Shown here in pieces: positions 48,023 through 59,049 of a DNA stretch of 64,000 nt (positions are counted from its first letter, which is position 1; every line of letters starts with the position of its first letter). The translations under genes and the position numbers were made by a program. This DNA is from Pogona vitticeps (Eukaryota > Chordata > Lepidosauria > Squamata > Agamidae): NCBI RefSeq assembly GCF_051106095.1, contig NC_135787.1, forward strand, positions 154,946,001 to 155,010,000, in the 5' to 3' direction. The notes beneath the pieces were generated by a model, which saw only the letters and a program-made list of their open reading frames with translations, did no database searches and was not told where the DNA came from.

Positions 48023-48600
48023 TAAATATGGAGATGAATAAAAAACAAATCACAATATTTATAGAAAATCACTGATTTTTTTTCAGATATTCATTGCGGT
48101 GTGTCAATTCCAGAGACCCGAAGAATACAAAGGGATGGATACTTACCTGTTTTTTACTCATCCCCATAGACAGAGAGAGAAGGCTAGGCTGCCGGAACGG
48201 CGGCTTCCGTTCTGGCAGCTTAGCTTGCTCTCTCTGCCTATGGGTCCACCGAACAGCTGATTGGTGGACTCATGGGCAGAGAGGGAAGACTAGGCTGCCT
48301 GAATAGAAGCTGCTGCTGCTAGCTGCAAAGACAGCAGGAACAGCAGAGGTGGCAGTACAGAGGCAGCCACGAAGATGGCAGTGAAAAGCAGTGGCAAAGG
48401 TGGAGGCAGCAGGAGAAGGTAGGGAGGCAACAGGGGCAGTGGGAAGAGAGCAGGGGCAGGCTGTGGGGGCAGAGAGCTCAGATTTGTTTCTTTTAAACCA
48501 AGCACCGACAAACTGATTGGTGGTTCATCGTAAAACATTAGTACATTCATGGTTTGCGGTTCATCAGCCTTGACATTTTGGCAGGTCATCCTCATCTCTA
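48023..48600. mobile_element. hAT MITE in the L3/CR1 copy (second), perfect 8-bp duplication
   Basis: Opens TAAATATGGAGATGAA and closes TCATCCTCATCTCTA. ATATCTGC flanks both sides (48015-48022 and 48601-48608). A hairpin in the interior pairs 48175-48205 with 48208-48240 (GAGAGAAGGCTAGGCTGCC against GGCAGCTTAGCTTGCTCTC). Confidence 0.75.
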
Positions 48601-49010
48601 ATATCTGCTTAGGAAAAAAAAGGTAAGTAAGAGAAATCATAAAAGTGGCAATCTTTCTTCCTTCGTGTATATTACTATAGTGTGGAATCAGCAATAGGAC
48701 AGAATGGTGGGAGATTCAAGATAGATAAAAGGAATGACTTTCAGAATTCACCTCCACAAGGTGTAACAGTGGCTGCCAATATGAACAGCTTTAAAAGACT
48801 AAATAAATTGATGGAAATTTAAGTAATCAACCTCATTAGGCAGGATTATTTATTTATTGCTTCCAGTATCATACTGGAGGCATTATGCCTTCTTATATCA
48901 GTTGCTGAGAACAGAGGTTGTAGGTATACTCATGCATTGCTTTGAGATTTCCATAAGTAACTGGCCTCTGGTCTGATGCAATATAGCTGTTCTTGTGTGT
49001 TAACAGGCAA
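48601..49010 (+). mobile_element. L3/CR1 LINE, segment 3 of 3
   Basis: Contains GGGAGATTCAAGATAGATAA, then ACAGTGGCTGCCAATATGAAC and CTCTGGTCTGATGCAATATAG, the 3' region of L3/CR1 elements. It ends with a TTCTTGTGTGTTAAC tip. Confidence 0.65.
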
Positions 49011-49269
49011 ACAATAAATGTGGGGAAAAGGTAACATGTTTATTGACCATTACATATCAGTTTGCCTTTCCTGCTGTAACATATTAAGATCCTGCTTGGA
49101 TTCACATGTAATAGCCTTTTCAAACATTACAGTAGAAACAATAATTAATGAAGACTGAGATGTGGACAGAAATAGGTAGCATCATCCCATGGGTATGTGA
49201 AGCAGGCATTGTGTATATGTGTGTCTTGTAATAGAAAAGCTAGCTGATTGCCTTTCTCAAGTTAATGTC

Positions 49270-49418
49270 TGCTTATCATCATCATTATCTTAGTACTGCA
49301 GAGCTGGATAGGATCATAAAGCCCGACACCTGTTAAGAAGGCCCAGAGGGGAAGAACTGCCAACCTCTGACTCCACACCAGATGCTTAAACCACTTGAGC
49401 TATCCAGCAATTCAGTGT
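49270..49418 (-). mobile_element. tRNA-derived SINE
   Basis: On the minus strand: TGGATAGCTCAAGTGGTTTAAG, GTGTGGAGTCAGAGGTTGGC and a CATCATCAT-type tail. The head is complete. Confidence 0.5.
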
Positions 49419-49899
49419 CTCAAGATATTGCCATACCTATCCAAAAGAGGTAGACTAACCAGAGACTCCCTTAATTAGTAGTGCTCTATAAATGTGATGG
49501 TTACTGATCCACCATTTTTCCTCGTTATGGATAGTATTGACACTTCTGTATAGTTCTGTATTTGCTTTCTCTTTGGACTAATAAAATGAGGTATCCCCAA
49601 ATCCTGTGTTTCATGGGCAGGAGCAGGTTTGCTAAAGGAATCCATCCATCTAATACCAAATCAGGCTACTGTCATCTAATTAAAACTTATATTGACTACT
49701 GTACTTTACAGATACTATGGACTGTCCAGAAAGACAAATAAGTATGTCCTAGATGGAAAGCCCCACTAGGGTTGATGTAAGTCAGTTCTGACTTTATAGT
49801 ACAGAATACAGAGAGATCTAATTCATTCTGAACTCTCTCTAAAACAAAAAATAACTAATTGAGTCTGTCATACTTTGGGCAATTCATGAAAAGATGTGT
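49419..49899. other. Unassigned, with a SINE tail scrap
   Basis: GTTGATGTAAGTCAGTTCTG near 49773-49793 resembles the tail of the tRNA SINE family. The rest is unassigned. Confidence 0.35.
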
Positions 49900-50095
49900 G
49901 TATGTGTGTTCTGTGCCATCAAAGAACTGACTTATGGGGACCCTAATAGGGTTTTCAAGGTAAGAGAGATGTTTAAGAAGTGGTTTTACCAGTCCACTCC
50001 CCCAGTGAGTTTCCCTGGCCAAGTGGGCATTTGAACCTTGTTCTCCAGAGTCCTAATCTGTCACTCCAACCTCTATACTACACTAGTAACCCACA
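49900..50095 (-). mobile_element. tRNA-derived SINE, antisense
   Basis: TTTTCAAGGTAAGAGAGATG, TGGTTTTACCAGTCCACTCC and TTTGAACCTTGTTCTCCAGAG lie in the same order as the copies near 20.3 and 58.6 kb. Confidence 0.5.
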
Positions 50096-50799
50096 CTGAG
50101 AGGACAAGACTCGCTAGAAAAGACAATAGGCTTTAAAAACGTGAAGGCAACAGGAAAGGGGAAAAACATATATCATATATTGTATATTGATTCAAAAAGA
50201 AAGCCACACCTTTGATTTTGCAAGGGGTGAGAAACACTATCAATGATAGGCCGTTTGGAGTCAGTAACTCATAGGGTCAGAAGCAACTCCATGGTACACA
50301 AAACCAAGAACGACCAGTAGTGGCTTTTCGGGTCTTCAGAGAAGGACATCGTAACAAGAGATGTCAGAATTGAATCTGAGGTATTTTCCATTCAAGCCTT
50401 TGTTACCTTGACATCCATCATTCTCTCTGGTTTCCAGTTCATTAAAAATTAACACTGTCCAATATAGTTGTACCAGAAGTGATTGTCTGTAACTTTACAT
50501 ATATTGGTGTATGCACATATCCCATGAATTTCACATGTTTTATAAAGTATTATTTGATTTGTATATAATCTCATTAGAACTAGATGTAAAGTAAATAGTA
50601 ATAATCATTAATCTAAGTGGTGTTTTAAAAACGTTTAAAACCACAAAATATAGAAAACAATTTATTTAATGGAGTTGCAACCTTACAAAATTCAGCAAAA
50701 TATAAAATAGCCTTTTTGATTGTTTTTACCTACACTTAGTCTTAAAAATGAAAAACTATTTTGACAATAATTTGCACTCAGTATTTTTCATTTGCTATG
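50096..50799. other. Unassigned, downstream flank of LUM
   Basis: AT-rich sequence. It may hold the end of the LUM transcript if a minus-strand AATAAA at 50661-50666 is used instead of the one at 50801. Confidence 0.35.
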
Positions 50800-50800
50800 T

Positions 50801-51590
50801 TTTATTTCTACAGTCGTGTTAAATATTGCATGCAAATAAATGAATAAAACAATTGTGTACATTTTTCGCTGTAAAATAATAGATTTTGCTTTTGAGCTTT
50901 AAACAAACATTGCCATAACAGTTTCACTTAACGAACATAGAAGTATTGCCAAAATAATACCCTGCTAAATGTTGTCTTTTTTCCCCCATTGTTCACATGA
51001 ATCATGCTTAACTAGGGTCTTAAAATACAACTCTCTATAGATCTTACTAGTTTATGTAGCTATAAATGATTATTGCTTTTTTGTGGAACATGGTTGCAGC
51101 AATGGAACAAAGCAAAATTGTAAAACAGGAGAGAACTTGAATGTAGAAATAGTGTAAATATATGTTCCAGCCCTAACATACTAAACATTCCATCTAGATT
51201 AGAATATACCTGACTTCTGCAAACCTGAGTAGAACTGTACACTCACAAGGAGTGTATTGCGTGTTTATAGTAAGTGTACACCAGTGCTTTTTTGAAAACC
51301 TTTCAAACTCAGGCTGTACTTTGTTGTCTGACCTAAATAGTCTAAGAGGAAAAAATATGGGGAGTGGGGGAGGGAAACCTTGCCCATAATCTATGGGACA
51401 TTATAGCTGTACAAAACTTTGGCATCATTGATTTGCTAGAATATACACACTTTTTAAAAAATAGATGGCCAGAATCATGCTATTTATTAACAAACATGTT
51501 AGATATTACGCAAGATGATATTCTAGTTTTAAAGTATTGTGGTGGTGTAAAGCGCAATAGAGGTGACCTCTGAACGATGGGAGGCACAAT
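50801..51590 (-). other. LUM: Probable LUM 3' untranslated region
   Basis: AT-rich unique sequence following the lumican stop codon. A minus-strand AATAAA at 50801-50806 lies about 785 bases past the stop, a plausible polyadenylation signal. No repeat element is recognised here, as expected for a retained UTR. Confidence 0.35.
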
Positions 51591-51745
51591 TCATTCCAAA
51601 GAGATTTCGGCAGCCATTCGGAGACAGTTGTACAGTTCATGGGGAAGATCAGCTCTCGTCAGATTGTTTGCATCCAGACGCAGATGTCTGACCCTGGAAT
51701 AGGCCAGTACTCCAACAACTTTACAAAAGCTGCTCACAGGAAATT
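51591..51745 (-). CDS. LUM: Lumican, last coding exon
   Basis: Completes lumican (residues 299-349). The acceptor TTGACATTGCAG ends at 51746 and restores the frame after the phase-1 donor at 62348. It encodes FPVSSFCKVVGVLAYSRVRH, LRLDANNLTRADLPHELYN and CLRMAAEISLE, then TGA. C306 and C339 form the C-terminal cap and enclose the ear repeat, as in human lumican (SFCKILGPLSYSKIKHLRLD). One oddity is LRLDAN where most SLRPs read LRLDGN. An extra NLT site stands at N326. The intron before it is 10.6 kb long and full of repeats. Confidence 0.95.
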
Positions 51746-51749
51746 CTGC

Positions 51750-52794
51750 AATGTCAATGAAACATTGTTAGTAGCAGAGCAACAACACTGTCTTTAGCAC
51801 ATATTAAACCTTCGCTAATCAAGGTTATAGATGTTGAGTGTATAAGGTACGCACATTACAAGCTCTTGAAAAATTTCTTGTTCTTGCCTATGCTGAGAGC
51901 CCTGCTTAATATCACCTGTGCACCAGCGAGATTTCTAAAGAGTCTAATCTTGTCCCACTTTTTTCTTTTTTTTTCCATTTGCTTTCCATTTGCCCAGGAA
52001 ACTGCCATGTTCTATGCAGCTTCATATTCTTTCTGGTGAATCCTATACAGGAAAGATGTCATTCTGTACAGAAATTATAGTAGGCTTGTACAGCTTGAGA
52101 TTTCTTCCCAGAAAAAAAATATATAAAAATCAAATGTAGGGTGACAAAAATCAAAAGTGACAAAGCCCATTTCAGTACATATGTATTCTAAGTCTTGGTT
52201 CTAAATCTTGGTTCTCAGTCTTTGAACTTTTAGAGAAATGATATTAGAATAATTAAACAGCAAAGGTTGGAGTCATAGCTTGCTATACTAATGAGCATAA
52301 AAGTATGCCTCATTTAAGAGCATTTGTCATACTGGAAATGACAACAGTACACTATGGTGAATCTGATACAGCTGCCAGGAAGGCAATGCCAAGATTTTAC
52401 TATGTTCAATATACTAAATCTTAATTGTTTCCAAATTTACTGAATCTTGATATATTCTAGTAGGGATGCATGTACTGTTGAAACCTGGTACTAATCAAAT
52501 AACGCTTCAAATAAGATTTTATTTTTCAAGAGACTGAAAGAGGTAGCAAGGTTCAAATAGAAGGATAATTTATTTGTGGGAAAAACAGAAGAAGCAACTC
52601 GACCATGAAGGCATTTAGTTGGCAATCAACAAAATACATTGTGTAATTATTATGGTCTAAAAGTTTTAGACCTGTCTGCTGTAAATGTTAAGGACCACAG
52701 ACCACTACTTAGTTTAAAAGGGAGTGAAGTACAGTTTTAAAAGTTGTAATTTCTATTCTGTTACCTCAGTTGCAATCTATTTGGGTCTAGAAGG
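51750..52794. other. LUM intron 2, unassigned
   Basis: AT-rich intronic DNA without a recognised element. Confidence 0.4.
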
Positions 52795-53055
52795 TTCCCT
52801 GTGGCACAGTGGTTATTCTACAGTATTGCGGTGAAGCCCCTGCTCATGATCTGAGTTTGATTCAGATGGGTTCAGGTAGCTGGCTCAGGTAGTTAACTCA
52901 GCCTTCCATCCTTCTGAGGTAGGTAAAACGAGAACCAAACTTGCAGGGGTGGAGGTGGGGGGCAAAGTATTCCTTGCATAATTACTCTCTGTAAACTGCC
53001 CAGAGAGTGCTCTAGCAGTATTGGGTGTTATATAAGTCAGAAGAAAAAGAAAAAA
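52795..53055 (+). mobile_element. tRNA-derived SINE with L2-like tail
   Basis: GTGGCACAGTGGTTATTCTAC and GAAGCCCCTGCTCATGATCTG, then TCAGCCTTCCATCCTTCTGAG. The tail TAAACTGCCCAGAGAGTGC to TATATAAGTCAGAAG resembles an L2 3' end, suggesting mobilisation by L2. Confidence 0.6.
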
Positions 53056-53059
53056 AGAA

Positions 53060-54064
53060 GCTTCTGCCCATCTTACATGGTTTAGATTTAATGCCTCCCC
53101 TCTGTTCTCCTAAAAATAAATGAGTTGAAGTTCGCTTCATAATCATATCTGAAGGTTTCATCCAAATTCCTGGCTAGGCTGATCCAATATTATAAAATAC
53201 TCAGAATTCCTGCATGCATGTCATTTGTGGTGGGGCTATTTGTATTTCTCTCAGGTTCTGCTTAACACTAAATCCACTAACTGTTCCACTTTGTCTGCTC
53301 TATATGCCCTTCATAAAGATTTTATTATATTAGCAAAACGTTTCATAGCTGGTATACCAGAGATAGCCTTTCAGATCTTCAGGCCTTCAGAGCAGATTTT
53401 CAGAATATATGGAGGGCTTGTAGGAAACGGGGGAGACTTTGAATCTTGGCCAAAATATTTTAGTTTTTTGCTGTGCTCTGCTTAAGCTAGTCAGGCTGAT
53501 ATTTAAATAGTTTTCCCCCCTGGATGTTGATTGGATTTAGTTCTCTCCTACTTTATACTTTGTTCATTCTTTCCGGATATGAAATTGTTCTGCTTTGGTA
53601 TGTTCTGTTACTCAATCAAATTCCTTTGTCATTGAGACATATTTAAAAAATGTAGATGGCAAACTGAGGTAAAGGAGCCCAAGTTCCTGGCAAAGAGCTG
53701 AAAAAAAGCAGCAGGAGGAGTTGATTTGGATGGAAGAAGTGGGGATGAGGAGAGTTTTCTGAACTGCCCCTCTGCTGCTGCTTCACACCATCATCTTCCC
53801 CAGATGCCCTCCCCTTATGCCATGGCTAACAGGTATCCGATTAGGAAAAAGTCAGCAAAAAGGTGACATCCAAATTGTCCTTGTGCAGCTCTTTCCACCA
53901 TCTTGTAGTGACCATGTATAATAGTCCCATAGGTAGTAGAACTGGCAATAAAGTAGACACAAAGGTACAAACTATTTACAGCCTTCATGGCTGAACTCTG
54001 TAAATTCTTGCTCTGAGAACAAGTGGGTTTGCTCTTTCCCAACCAGCCTCCAATTTGGTTGACC
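53060..54064. other. LUM intron 2, unassigned
   Basis: No recognised element. Open frames at 53225-53485 and 53815-54042 have no domain. Confidence 0.4.
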
Positions 54065-54076
54065 TAAGTGCACAAG

Positions 54077-54420
54077 GGGACGTGGTGGCTCTGCGAGCTA
54101 AACCACAGAAGCCTTTGTGCGCTGCAGGGTCAGAAGACCAGCAGTTATAAGATCAAGTCCATGCGACAGAGTGAGCTCCCGTCGCTTGTCCCAGCTCCTG
54201 CCAACCTAGCAGTTTGAAAGCATGCAAATGCAAGTAGATAAATAGGTAACACCTCGGTGGGAAGGTAAACAGCGTTCCGTATATAGCCGCGCTGGCCACG
54301 TGACAACGGAAACTGTCTTCGGACAAACGCTGGCTCTATGGCTTGGAAACAGGGATGAGCACCGCCCCCTAGAGTCGAACACGACTGACTAAAATGTCAA
54401 GGGGAACCTTTACCTTTACC
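54077..54420 (+). mobile_element. Sauria-type SINE, full length
   Basis: The head GGGACGTGGTGGCTCTGCGA is followed by GGTCAGAAGACCAGCAG, and the tail is GTCAAGGGGAACCTTTACC. A perfect 12-base duplication, TAAGTGCACAAG, flanks it (54065-54076 and 54421-54432). It is intact and recent. Confidence 0.9.
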
Positions 54421-54432
54421 TAAGTGCACAAG

Positions 54433-54879
54433 GCCTCCATACACCAAGCTGTCAGATGTTGGTTTATAACTGAATGTTTAATTTGATCACAACAAACATC
54501 CAGTCCTATGTTCTTGAATACGTCATGTCAATTTCTTGCACTTACTGTATTTTATTTACAATATTTTTTATTTACAATATTTTTTAGCTGCACCATTGCC
54601 AGTGGCTTCTTATTAGGCAAAAGTTATAATAGCTGAATAGTAAGATAAAACATACTAGTACCAATGATGGGTGTGCGATTACTTTTTTAGAGAAATATTC
54701 TGAAGCAATAAAAAACACTCCAAGTACGGCTAATTGAATAATCATTAATTTTCTAGAACTGTAATATCAGTTTGGCAAGGGACTTTGGGAAAGACCTGAT
54801 TTGAGACAGATTTTTTGTGTTGCTTTTTGATGTTTAGAATGTAACTATTATGATCTCACCGAATCATATATTTTGGAGG
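54433..54879. other. LUM intron 2, unassigned
   Basis: AT-rich, no recognised element. Confidence 0.4.
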
Positions 54880-55145
54880 GGGGAGGACTCACAGGACCGG
54901 AAAGGGCATCTCATTCCAACATTTTAGTGGAGTCCTCCCCCCTCCTGTCTTGGTCATGAGCTGTCTGTTCAGTGTTTCCAACCTTTCCACATAGAGCTTG
55001 GGCCTCCAAGTCTTGCACAATCTTTGTTGCCCCCTGCTGGTCATATTCATTAATATCTTTCTTAAACTGTGGTGCCCAAAACTGGGCACTTTCCTCCAAA
55101 TAAAGTCTGATCAAAGCAGAATAAGACAGTACAATTACTACTTGC
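54880..55145 (-). mobile_element. CR1/L3-like LINE 3' fragment
   Basis: The antisense blocks CTGTGGTGCCCAAAACTGGGC, AATAAAGTCTGATCAAAGCAG and ATGAGCTGTCTGTTCAGTG correspond to the CR1/L3 3' region. It is an older and more diverged copy. Confidence 0.5.
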
Positions 55146-55593
55146 GATGTAGATAGCATATTTCTATCAAAACAATTTACAAATTAATACATTTTATGTG
55201 TATATGCATCTTACAGAGCGGCCTTCAGTCCACAAATGTTTGTACAAAAAAAAACTCCACTCCCCCTGTGTTATTTAAGATTCCAGAAGACTTTTCGTTT
55301 CTGATGCACAAACATATCTATCCAATGCATATACAGTATTTCTATTTAGACTGATGTGCTATCTTTGTTTGAACTCCTTATCAAAATGGACAAATGAGGT
55401 TTTAAATTGTTGGCCTGCTCATGTGCTCTTGGATTCATGGGAATGGGAGGTGTTTTGTTTTTTTTTTTTAAAAAAATCCCCTGGATAGTGGCCCTAGGTA
55501 GAGTACATTTGTTTATCTATCCTGACATATATTCATCCCTTGAGTTACATGGGTTTGAGCAGCATGGTTTATATTATGGACTGATTTTTAAAT
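55146..55593. other. LUM intron 2, unassigned
   Basis: Contains a T/A run at 55457-55477. Nothing else is recognised. Confidence 0.4.
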
Positions 55594-55646
55594 TGAATGA
55601 ATGAATGAATGAATGAATGAATGAATGAATGAATGAATGAATGAAT
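55594..55646. repeat. (GAAT)n microsatellite
   Basis: About 13 uninterrupted tetranucleotide units. Confidence 0.95.
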
Positions 55647-55804
55647 ACTGTGCCCCTTTCAACCCAGAATCCCCTTAAGTTTGACACTGAAGATGACAAA
55701 GTGGTCTACTTGTCCCCGAACAACAACATCTCTAATTCAGCCTCTAGATCAGAGAATCATAAGGAAAGATCGTCAATGCCATGGAAGAGAACCCTAACAA
55801 AGGG

Positions 55805-55807
<3 letters not shown>

Positions 55808-55837
<30 letters not shown>
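55808..55837. repeat. (TG)n microsatellite
   Basis: About 15 uninterrupted TG units. Confidence 0.95.
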
Positions 55838-55841
<4 letters not shown>

Positions 55842-56289
55842 CAACTGTTTATGCTTTGTAGTAATGTTTTGAGGGGCATAAGCATTATATATAGCTTTTG
55901 AACTATACAGGGGTCTGACACCCCTAATTCCAGTGTTGTTGAAGAGCGAAGTATATTTTATATATGTCAATAGTCATGCTAATAGTTGGGAGTTCCTCAG
56001 CTTGTTTAAGATAAGCTGACAGCCCACCATCCATGTTATCTATATGCTAATTGGGCAGAGTCAACTGTTAGAAATAGGAGCTTCTGACTGACTGAAAAAG
56101 TCTTGTCTTAATACTTTGGTCTGGGCAAATGGAAGACTAGTAGGTAACACTGTTTATGTGATAAACTAATGGTTGTAGAATTTTAATGATTATGCATAGT
56201 AGTTGCAGAATTCTATGGGTGGAGGATGTAACTTATTAAATGCATAATGAGTACCATTCCTCTCCATTTTCTTCTTATACTGCCTATAG
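55838..56289. other. LUM intron 2, unassigned
   Basis: No recognised element. Confidence 0.4.
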
Positions 56290-56297
56290 GTTGAGAC

Positions 56298-56692
56298 TAG
56301 AGATGGGCAGAAACCTCAGTTTGGAGGTTTATGCTGATTCGTACACATGGCACCACAGTGTGTTCCCATGTGTTCCCCTCCCCCCTCAGCTGGATCCCCC
56401 ATTCACCAGCCAGCACGTGCTCCTCTTCAGCTGTTTAGTCAGTCTCTGGCAGGAGCATGGGTTTCCCTGGCTCCTTAACAGATTGCATACTCAGACAAAG
56501 AAGGCAGGACAGGCAACCCCATGCTCCTGCCAGAGATTGGTCAAACAGCCAAGGAAGAGGATGAGAGGAGTGTGGCCCAGCTAGTGAGTGGGTAATTGTC
56601 CAGGGAGGCAGGGGAAGGGAACATATGACATCTGTGGTGCTATGTGTAGGAACTGGCACAAACCTCTGAACCGAAGTTCACGCCCATCTATA
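56298..56692. mobile_element. hAT MITE
   Basis: TAGAGATGGGCAGAAACCTC opens and CACGCCCATCTATA closes. GTTGAGAC and GTTGAGAA flank it (7 of 8 identical). The interior is partly palindromic: CTCTGGCAGGAGCATGGG near 56443 returns inverted as CCCATGCTCCTGCCAGAG near 56519. Confidence 0.75.
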
Positions 56693-56700
56693 GTTGAGAA

Positions 56701-57062
56701 TTTTCCACCTTGTGTTTTAGATCCTTCTAGTGAAACTTTTACAATCAGAAAATAGGGATGGAAATAATTGTGTAATGGAACAGCAGCCAAAATAGATTTA
56801 TAAGCAAAGCTGTCTCATCAATCTCATACCTCACATTTGCATTGGACAAAGTAGCATAGATTATTATAAGCAGTGGCCCTTTGTTGCTCTGTATAGTTCC
56901 AGGAAGCCTTTTTTTTTTTTTTTTTTGCCTAGTTTGATGCCTATTGCTGTGAACTGTTGCTTCTTGTGGAAATAAATGTTCAGGGTGACCAGTTTTATCT
57001 ACTGATAACTTCAGCTGTAATATATTTTCACTTCTTCAACCTATCCTTGTTTGATCTTGAAA
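56701..57062. other. LUM intron 2, unassigned
   Basis: Contains a poly-T run near 56909-56926. Confidence 0.4.
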
Positions 57063-57064
57063 TA

Positions 57065-57446
57065 CAGTGGTGCCTCACTTAGCGAGGTTAATCCGTTCCG
57101 GATTAACCCTTGCTCAGTGAATCCATCATTAAGTGAAACAAAAAAGTCCATAGGAACGTATTAAAACTGATTGAATACGTTCCTATGGACTTAAAACTCA
57201 CCATTCTGCGAGTTTTCTCCATTGCAGTGGCCATTTTGGATGCCTTGTTAGCGAGGCAAAACAGCGGCCGCCATTTTGTTTTAGCGGCGGCCATTTTGGA
57301 ACCACCGATCAGCTGTTCGCTATGCTTCGCATAGTGAAAAAAGCCCATAGGGGCCATCGCTGAGCGAACGCTCCAGCGATGGCCCGGGACCCATCGTTGT
57401 GTGGATTCACCGCATAGCGAAGCATTCGCTATGCGAGGCACCACTG
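57065..57446. mobile_element. Tigger-type MITE, both ends present
   Basis: CAGTGGTGCCTCACTTAGCG opens and CGCTATGCGAGGCACCACTG closes, with TA on both sides. Inner blocks such as GGAACGTATT and AATACGTTCC are inverted near 57150-57190. There is no coding capacity. Confidence 0.8.
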
Positions 57447-57449
57447 TAT

Positions 57450-57743
57450 TATCATTGGAATAAATCCAAAAAAAACCCTGAAATTAGTAGCGCTAACAGC
57501 CCATTGCATGTGTATTGGTTGAAATCCAGTAGTACGTCACAACTACAGTAGGCCCATAGAATCAGTGGCAACTTGATGAGTCAATTCCTCTGTAAGTTCC
57601 ATTGAGTCAATGAGCCTATTCTAGCTATGATTTTAGCCATTGTTTGTTTCCACCTGAATGAAATAGCAAGTGTTGCATGTAACTGTAACTGTTACTGGAT
57701 TCTAATGCATCTATTGAATCTCCTGATGCCTCATGAAGATCTA
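57450..57743. other. LUM intron 2, unassigned
   Basis: No recognised element. Confidence 0.4.

Positions 57744-57793
<50 letters not shown>
57744..57793. repeat. (TCTG)n microsatellite
   Basis: About 12 uninterrupted tetranucleotide units. Confidence 0.95.
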
Positions 57794-58539
57794 ATTATTC
57801 TTTACCACTTTTGAATGAATCCAGAATGGCTTAAACAAACACAAAAATCACAAATCAATACCAAATACTATAGCATCAGCCAGCAGCAAAATTAAATACA
57901 TACAGTGTTCGGTATGCTCCAAGAGGTTACGGAAATACATACTTTTCATCTTACATCTGAGTGAAAATAATTTTGGGGCAAACTGGATATTTACAGGAAG
58001 AGGATTGTGTAATGAGGAAACAACCATCATAAAAGTTCTGCTTCTCCTCTTAGCAACATGAACTAACTGTACTCTGGGTTACCACCAGGAGAGACCCTCC
58101 ACTGATCACATCATTTGGTTTGGTTGGTATTGGGCAAAGAGATCCGAAATGTAATTCAGTTTTGACCCATTTAGGGATTTATCAATTAAAATCTGCATGT
58201 TGAACTGAACCCAGTTGTTTCCTGCAGTTAGCATAGAACTTTTGTGGTGGTGTGACATGATCCTGCCTTGCTGCTCCTTTCAACAACATTCTCCACCAGC
58301 TGTACCTTTTCCAGCATACAGTAATTTGAAGGAAATTTCACGTGAAACTTGGTGTAGTTTTCTAACTGGAAACTTTATTGTGAGGTTGTCCTGATCCAAA
58401 CAAAAAAGGCTATAGCAGGTGAATAGCAGGTGCTATTTGTCTCCCTTCTTCCAACCATCCAGAGCTACAATTACAATTTAGAATCCCCCAGGTGCAACCA
58501 CAAACTTGAATAACACACAGGTATGTCTATCAATATGTT
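57794..58539. other. LUM intron 2, unassigned
   Basis: No recognised element. Confidence 0.4.
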
Positions 58540-58705
58540 ATAGGCTGCTAAGTCAAAATGCTAATATAACTTTCAAGGTAAGTGAGATATTTAAGGAGAG
58601 GTTTTACCAGTTCCACCATCCCCATAGGTTTCTATGGCCAAACAGAAATTCAAACTTAGACCTCCTAAGTACTACTCTATCATTCTATCTACTGCACCAC
58701 ACTGG
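58540..58705 (-). mobile_element. tRNA-derived SINE, antisense
   Basis: CAAGGTAAGTGAGATATTTA, GAGGTTTTACCAGTTCCACC and a CTACTGCACCACACTGG end match the copies near 20.3 and 49.95 kb. Confidence 0.5.
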
Positions 58706-58711
58706 GTAGAA

Positions 58712-58945
58712 AACATTATGCGCCATCAAGTCAGTTCCAACTTGTGGCAATTCTTTGCATGGCTTTCTAGATATACTCAGAAGTGGTCTATCATTCCATC
58801 TTCCAGGGGCACTCTGGAACTATGCAGCTTGTCCAAGTCTGCACGGGTTGGCTCTTCTATTAGGAGACACGGTGGAGAATCATACTCATATCCTCTGGCT
58901 CCAGAGCCAACATGCCTAACTCACTGATTTATCCAGCCTTGTCTT
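58712..58945 (-). mobile_element. tRNA-derived SINE, nearly complete
   Basis: On the minus strand: GGATAAATCAGTGAGTTAGG, TTGGCTCTGGAGCCAGAGG and a GTTGGAACTGACTTGATGGC tail. It is the same family as 33.1 kb. Confidence 0.6.
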
Positions 58946-59049
58946 GTTAATAGGGGCATCTTTTATATTGTCAGATGTTACATTTGTTCATCTACTTATA
59001 TGTTACAGCTTGTTTACATGATTTTTATATATCTGCCTTCTTTAAAATC

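Noticed and set aside
48290-48694. 134-codon minus-strand frame rich in leucine and proline
   Set aside because: It spans the end of a hAT MITE and the LINE beyond it, so it is composite noise.
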